Below, piece after piece: positions 60,501-64,000 of a stretch of DNA of 64,000 nt. The notes beneath the pieces are model-generated. The model saw nothing but the letters and a program-made list of their open reading frames with translations. It did not search any database and was not told where the DNA came from. The stretch is taken from contig JAFZQO010000021.1 of assembly GCA_017620335.1 (NCBI GenBank), positions 1-64,000 on the forward strand. Direction: 5' to 3'. Each line of letters opens with the position of its first letter. The stretch's first letter is position 1. The stretch comes from Bacteroidales bacterium. GTDB lineage: Bacteria > Bacteroidota > Bacteroidia > Bacteroidales > UBA932. A program made the position numbers and the translations under genes.

Positions 60501-60612
60501 AACAGAGAAGATTGAAGAAGATCTGAACGGAGATAATGGGCAGTGGACAGAAACAATGTCGATTCTTCTAGAACAAGAGAACGATTATGAAGATGCTGAT
60601 TTCGATGAATAA
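57583..60612 (+). CDS. large AT-rich protein of unknown function, candidate stand-alone defence protein
   Basis: A 1009-residue protein. The start (MEIGFVLKYNEKTGRGIIVFG, then VVYLRDECPEEVSPGMLVYFDY) resembles a cold-shock/S1-like OB fold. An acidic stretch follows (VDEDEYIEEDEFDDDVLDDYDEWD, about 122-145). The next 550 residues are helical and repeat-like with no motif I recognise. The C-terminal 250 residues include Cys/His ligands (FCDCNICLNVDPRFG, then WCKKQPCVHRWG, about 880-910) that could form a zinc site. There are no membrane helices or P-loop. The DNA is far more AT-rich than any neighbour, so it arrived separately. It has its own promoter and operator. Function is inferred from context only. 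Confidence 0.75.
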   Translation: MEIGFVLKYNEKTGRGIIVFGHSGPFRCPPAPVVYLRDECPEEVSPGMLVYFDYTINNRNERLANNIEIASLCNFKRDFVKDYLSKYGRIEFDLRISDIDNLLAEPKNKLVVDEDEYIEEDEFDDDVLDDYDEWDIKTIVSYNTEVLSRIKTKDIIYGSLYHIININDLSFWLNETLASKENCYGKKIEELLDIVDLFTDKQDTLKYLVPFFSQDILARLLKKHPSLQPILPDSFYIEAPHLLSDQYAFPSIEICELYYSLRVRNIGSTEEYCSLKALFEKSLSRISKTNSLVNIDSLDSSRLNKLLADLDSKYYNSLLNKLRNTFVLLCSNKKEGKERLQTLLSDDDRAYLTKLGHYFDHVSADTVESDCGFGCLLDLYNQLEEIDKGLLSLTMRIIANKNLLQIAKDPSSEGKASQMHYFVNQYGKYLDMSAVQNICDSLNNEFANCEDLDDLVEAFSYGYITIEQYSNRFQILTKEYSWRELKSFVEHADEDAVKPIQVFLIQEIISRNPDSFYGSYSESLFGWFDDQCRYGHRFDSVVLMDVLQKAIDNYNDDNWLSLFEKGIIKYLPSSIIRSILDEAYDNNYLSSSYSYEDCFQKVMMADALKEATATERLFFILENLNSDNCYKLFNKEEGPISFFAWTYLDSEDLIHVNVDWDALPKYFPLLPQNQQIRIFKYLVYLKAIGEENYSIQELASKLTDGTNPICSSLLALIALLNKLCISLLCEISISDLKPFFICKSGLDSSSLHAFARLFWACKGRRLYSDSSEPVMKPTGYITRKEKDGSLYYVVTFYEDPDNEYLDNYIGLYESAERKLRRNFAFSCQNGSYWISSNETIRIKSFANQFFLEDRCRLFNYRYEVGDLHMNALSEMIDHPKVFCDCNICLNVDPRFGLPFYWCKKQPCVHRWGRFFTYEEDWEYYRFADLLSALYDYNHSYDDRIWDIDSKIARIMNGFVSISFINRKIAFELKTEKIEEDLNGDNGQWTETMSILLEQENDYEDADFDE

Positions 60613-60809
60613 GAGGCGTGTAATGAAGAGAATCCGGATGCGCTTTCTATATTATGTGCCATTTGGAAGTGTTGAAGCATATAAGAAGGCAAGACTATTG
60701 GAGTGTCTATGCCGACTAGATTAAAGCGATTCCCGAATGACATATGTGTTCTTCGGCATATGAAGCCTTGTTGGATTTCAGGAGACCTTTATTTAGTGGT
60801 ATAAGACGC
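60613..60809. other. intergenic end of the accessory insert
   Basis: A 197-base gap between convergent genes. A 33-codon frame at 60623-60724 (MKRIRMRFLYYVPFGSVEAY...) is AT-rich like the upstream gene but has no support; it may be a remnant. Two CATATG sites frame a short GC segment at about 60741-60762. No clear terminator. Confidence 0.3.
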
Positions 60810-62990
60810 TCATCTCTTCACGAACTGCGTGATCTCTCTGCACATCTCCTCGACCTCGCGATTGACCTTGACGAAGTTCTCGTAAAGGATGTGCTCCTTG
60901 TCCTCCTTTGACTTGAAGGTGTAGAACTTGGGCAGCTCGGTGTAGTTCTTCTCCTCCTCCTTGATCTTGTCCATGTCGAAGTCCGTCTTGCAGTAGAACT
61001 TGGAGGTCTGGAACTCCTCGCTCTTCTGGATGTCCATCACGCCGCCCTTGCCGGTCTTCGTTGCAACAAAGTCCCTTGCCGTCTGGCCGCATATCCAGCC
61101 CGTCGGCATGTCGGAGATCTTCGATGCCGGAACGAGGTTTTCCAGGCCCTCGTTGTAGTTGACGGAGGTCTTGTCCACCTCGATGGTGACGCCCTTCTTC
61201 ACCTGGACGACACGGCCGAAGATGTCGTTCGAGAGCCACTCCAGCGTCTCCTTCGAGCGGGCCGATCCGCTCACTACGTTGCCTACGGTCGTGATGACCT
61301 TCTCCATGCCCACCTTGCCGTAGTCGCTCTCCAGCTGCGGGAGCTCCTGGAAGCCCAGCGTGACGCTGACCTTGTTGCTTCTGGCCGTTCCGATGAGGCG
61401 GTCGATCTTGTGGAAGTACAGTGTCGGCAATTCGTCAACGATGATGCTCACAGGGACGTTCTTTCCCTGCCCCTGGTTCACCCTCGTCACGAGACGGTTC
61501 AGGATCAGCGCGTTCAGGGCGCCGATGATGCTCTCCATCTCCGGGTCGTTGGCGATCAGCAGGTAGCTGGGGTTCTTCGGGTCGCTGACCTTCAGGTCGA
61601 AGTCGTCGCCGTCCCGGTGGAAGATCCAGTAGGACTCCTTCGTGGCCAGGCGGGACGTGTAGACGCGGAGCGTGCCGATCATACCTTCGAGCTGTTCCAT
61701 CGCCTTGTTCTTCAGGGCGGTCTGGAACGGGCCCAGCAGCGGCAGGACCTCCGGGTCGGTCTGGAGTACGTCGAAGATCGTCTGGTAGTCCTGGTTCAGG
61801 AACGACAGGATGTGCGGCATGTCCGAGTACTGGCCCAGCCAGTAGGCGGGCTCGACGAACCTGCCGTCCCTGTCCTTGACCTTGCCGTTCAGGCGCTTTT
61901 GCCCTGTCTGCCGGTCGGTCGTGTACTCCGGGAAGAGCTGGTTGCCCTCTTTGTCGTAGGGCATCTTGTTCCAGTTGCAGAAAAAGAAGATGCAGGCCGC
62001 GAGGAAGTTCACGGCGGAGGTCTGGAAGAACTGGTCCGAGCCGCCGCCCCCTTCCTTTTTGCCCTTCTGGAGGGAGTCCAGCAGGGTCTCGGCGGTCTCG
62101 CTGGCCGCCGCGAGGTTGTTGATGTACTTCAGTTGGATCGGGTTGACGCGGCTGGAATACTCCACGTCCACGAAGTTGATCATGTTGAATCCGCATCCCT
62201 TAGGCAACTTGCTCCGCTGCCTGTTGAGCAGGTAGTGATAGTAGAGCTTCCGGGCGAGGGTGGGGAACTTGTAGTCGTACACCACCATCGCGAATCCCTT
62301 CGCACTGTGCTGCCGGATGAAGGGCTCGATGATGGAGAAGGTCTTACCGGAGCCCGGCGTACCGACGACCCAGGTCGCGCGGAACGGGTTCACGATGTTC
62401 ACCCAGCCCTTGCGGAACTTGCCCTTGTAGTAGTACCGCATCGGGATGTTGACGCTGTACTTGTTGCAGATCTTCTCTTCGCTCTGCTCGAACGACTCGT
62501 TCTCGTAGTTGAACGGGTCGTCCATGAGGCCGTCCTTGAGGAACTTCGAGATGTTGTCCAGGGCGATGTGCACGAGGACCGTCCCGATGACGGTGGCCAG
62601 CATATAGAGCCAACGGTTCAGCGGGACGGCGTATATGAGCGGGGTCATCGCGTGGCCGAAGAGCCAGACGGAAAGGACCACGGTGAAGAGTCCCGCCACG
62701 AGCGGGTAGAGGACCATCCTCCGGGCGTCGAACTCCATCTCCTTCCTGTTCTTCGTGCCGAGGCACGTGACGCAGATCAGGAGGAGCGTCGCGACCTTGC
62801 TCCAGATGAGGTTGCCGTCGTGGTAGATGAACCAGCGCTTCATCCTCACGTGCAGGTCCGACAGTACGCCTCCCCAGAACCTGGGCAGGGCGGGGTCGAA
62901 GGCGTAGAGGAAGAACTCAAGGATGACCGACACGTAGACGACCATCCGGAAGATCTTGTATCCGGCGACGAGGTTGGGGCTCTCTTCCAT
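60810..62990 (-). CDS. TraG/VirD4-type coupling protein (T4CP)
   Basis: A 726-residue coupling ATPase that delivers the relaxosome to the mating channel. Four or so N-terminal hydrophobic helices (about 12-30, 66-78, 93-112 and 128-142). Walker A is GTPGSGKT at residues 210-217 and Walker B VSIIVDELPTLYF (about 520). The GFQELPQLESDYG and EWLSNDIFGRVV segments are the usual MobC/TraG pattern of Bacteroidetes. Intact. No relaxase is next to it, unlike the normal mobB-mobC order. TraO and TraN lie upstream, and the accessory insert separates it from the primase operon. Confidence 0.92.
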   Translation of the reverse strand: MEESPNLVAGYKIFRMVVYVSVILEFFLYAFDPALPRFWGGVLSDLHVRMKRWFIYHDGNLIWSKVATLLLICVTCLGTKNRKEMEFDARRMVLYPLVAGLFTVVLSVWLFGHAMTPLIYAVPLNRWLYMLATVIGTVLVHIALDNISKFLKDGLMDDPFNYENESFEQSEEKICNKYSVNIPMRYYYKGKFRKGWVNIVNPFRATWVVGTPGSGKTFSIIEPFIRQHSAKGFAMVVYDYKFPTLARKLYYHYLLNRQRSKLPKGCGFNMINFVDVEYSSRVNPIQLKYINNLAAASETAETLLDSLQKGKKEGGGGSDQFFQTSAVNFLAACIFFFCNWNKMPYDKEGNQLFPEYTTDRQTGQKRLNGKVKDRDGRFVEPAYWLGQYSDMPHILSFLNQDYQTIFDVLQTDPEVLPLLGPFQTALKNKAMEQLEGMIGTLRVYTSRLATKESYWIFHRDGDDFDLKVSDPKNPSYLLIANDPEMESIIGALNALILNRLVTRVNQGQGKNVPVSIIVDELPTLYFHKIDRLIGTARSNKVSVTLGFQELPQLESDYGKVGMEKVITTVGNVVSGSARSKETLEWLSNDIFGRVVQVKKGVTIEVDKTSVNYNEGLENLVPASKISDMPTGWICGQTARDFVATKTGKGGVMDIQKSEEFQTSKFYCKTDFDMDKIKEEEKNYTELPKFYTFKSKEDKEHILYENFVKVNREVEEMCREITQFVKR

Positions 62991-63019
62991 GGTACTTACG
63001 GTTTAGGGGACGAGGGGAT

Positions 63020-63520
63020 TCAGCGGTAGCGGAGGCGGTCGCGGACGGGCAGCTTGACGCCGATGCCGGCGCCCGCCCGGAAGAGGTCGTCCCGGCGTGG
63101 GAGCATCAGGTCCACGCCCGCCTGCCAGTAGAACTGCCAGCCGCTCTTCAATGTGTAGCTGTGCTGCCATCCGGCATGGATCCCCGCGAGGAAGTCCACC
63201 GGTGCCGCTCCGATGCTCACGCCGATCCGGGCGGAGCCGTATCGGTTCTTGGCCCGGTAGAGGCAGGGCTTCCAGGCTGCGCCGACACCCCAGGCCATGT
63301 TGTTGGATTTGATGTCGTCGAGGTTGTCGAGCTTCAGGGAACCCGTGGCGAAGACCTCCCACGCATTGTGGTAGGCCGTCTCGTGCTCCCAGGAAAGAAT
63401 GGCGGACGCAGCCGGGCGGTAGTAGGCTGTCGCACCGACGCCGATGCGGTTCGCGTTGTCCTGGGCCTTGGCCATTACGGCCGTCAGAAGCACGACGGCA
63501 ATCACTAAAAACCTTCTCAT
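63020..63520 (-). CDS. traO: TraO-like conjugal transfer protein
   Basis: A 166-residue protein with a signal peptide (RRFLVIAVVLLTAVMAKAQ). The mature part is rich in beta strands and Gly/Tyr (GVGATAYYRPAASAILSWEH, GVGAAWKPCLYRAKNRYG, IGVSIGAAPVDFLAGIHAGWQHSY, QFYWQAGVDLMLPRRDDLFRAGAGIGVKL). This is the outer-membrane-like pattern of TraO in Bacteroidetes elements. It starts 3 bases after the traN stop. Confidence 0.78.
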   Translation of the reverse strand: MRRFLVIAVVLLTAVMAKAQDNANRIGVGATAYYRPAASAILSWEHETAYHNAWEVFATGSLKLDNLDDIKSNNMAWGVGAAWKPCLYRAKNRYGSARIGVSIGAAPVDFLAGIHAGWQHSYTLKSGWQFYWQAGVDLMLPRRDDLFRAGAGIGVKLPVRDRLRYR

Positions 63521-63523
63521 CTC

Positions 63524-64000
63524 CTAGTCCTCCTTCAGAAGCCTTTCGCTGAACGAATCCGCCCCCAGCACGTCCTCGTAGTCGATGGCGAGGCGGACCG
63601 TTCGTCCGCTGACCTGCTTCTCGGACATCTCGATGGCGAGCACCTTGTCGTTCGGGAAGGTGAGCTTTTTCAGCACGACGACGTTCCGGTAGCCGTGCAG
63701 GAACGTGGACGCGTTCTCCAGGAGGAGCACGGGGGTGAGCTCCACGCTCTGGCAGTTCGCCGCGCGGGTGCGCCGCTTGTCCTCGACCTTCACGCGGATC
63801 TGGTCGATGTCGAACCGGATGTTCGTGCGGTTCTCCACGCTGAAGTCGATGAAGAAGTACTCCCCGGCGCTGTAGACGTTGTTGAGCCGGACGTCCATGT
63901 GATGCCTCCTCGCCCCTACGTTCCTGTATCGGGCGGGGGAGTTCCAGACCTTCCAGGCGAAGCGGACCATCTCCTCCGTGGGCATGGACACCGCGGGGTT
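63524..64000 (-). CDS. traN: TraN conjugal transfer protein (3' part, runs off the window)
   Basis: The C-terminal 158 residues of TraN, an outer-membrane core component of Bacteroidetes mating systems. The visible part (VRLNNVYSAGEYFFIDFSVENRTNIRFDIDQIRVKVEDKRRTRA, then YRNVVVLKKLTFPNDKVLAIEMSEKQVSGRTVRLAIDYEDVLGAD) matches the conserved end of TraN. The frame is still open at the window edge; an internal ATG at 63991 is not the true start. Confidence 0.88.
   Translation of the reverse strand, partial: NPAVSMPTEEMVRFAWKVWNSPARYRNVGARRHHMDVRLNNVYSAGEYFFIDFSVENRTNIRFDIDQIRVKVEDKRRTRAANCQSVELTPVLLLENASTFLHGYRNVVVLKKLTFPNDKVLAIEMSEKQVSGRTVRLAIDYEDVLGADSFSERLLKED

Noticed and set aside
1..64000. 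CRISPR array, tRNA, rRNA or complete insertion sequence
   Set aside because: No regularly spaced direct repeats, no cloverleaf or rRNA-like stretch, and no transposase frame with terminal repeats noticed by eye.

Overview
The window looks like a high-GC member of the Bacteroidales (Alistipes- or Cryptobacteroides-like is my inference from base composition). It is mostly accessory and mobile DNA. The evidence is a Bacteroidetes conjugation gene set (TraN/TraO-type proteins, a TraG/VirD4 coupling protein, ArdC, DUF4099, a TraP-like primase), a MobV-type relaxase, and several promoter elements of the Bacteroidetes TAnnTTTG type. I see no rRNA, tRNA, CRISPR array or complete insertion sequence.

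Layout. 0.1-2.6 kb (minus strand): two GNAT acetyltransferases, a nitroreductase-like protein and a degenerate serine recombinase. 2.6-3.0 kb: a gene-free control region with inverted 13-bp repeats, a perfect hairpin and a 10-bp periodic repeat. 3.0-7.3 kb (plus): a mobilization module of small accessory proteins, an oriT-like segment, a MobV relaxase and an OmpA-like lipoprotein-sized protein. 7.3-8.9 kb: a Fic-family protein with a degenerate Fic motif. 8.9-14.3 kb (minus): a tight operon that starts with an esterase and UmuD and ends with UmuC, with four unrelated genes between umuD and umuC. 14.4-18.0 kb (minus): small unknown genes, a nuclease-like protein, and a truncated ADP-ribosylglycohydrolase joined to a remnant of a WYL regulator. 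18.0-32.4 kb (minus): an eight-gene restriction operon (SNF2 helicase, DUF4391, type III Mod and Res, EVE-McrB, McrC, a zinc-finger protein, an HTH-PLD nuclease). Just upstream of it is a frameshifted copy of the ATPase at 10.2 kb. 33.2-37.6 kb: small genes, then a plus-strand cluster (RpoA-CTD-like protein, HicB-like membrane protein, lipoprotein, FKBP, DUF3810). 37.7-51.8 kb (minus): a long conjugation operon. 52.0-60.8 kb: an accessory insert with a LytTR/membrane pair, lipoproteins, a peptidoglycan glycosyltransferase and an AT-rich gene for a 1009-residue unknown protein. 60.8-64 kb (minus): coupling protein, TraO and the 3' part of TraN.

How it fits together. The transfer genes at both ends of the right half (T4CP/TraO/TraN and the primase-to-ArdC operon) belong to one conjugative element. 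The relaxase and oriT-like region lie about 54 kb away, on the other side of the restriction island, so the whole window may be one large element or a composite. The restriction operon, the Fic protein, the AAA ATPase pair, the single large AT-rich gene and UmuDC read as cargo for defence and stress. The strongest new observations are four: a probable -1 programmed frameshift in the M23 peptidase gene of the transfer operon; the single-operon fusion of type III and McrBC-type restriction with an HTH-PLD nuclease; the AT-rich 1009-residue protein with its own promoter and operator; and the 13-bp motif shared by distant control regions.
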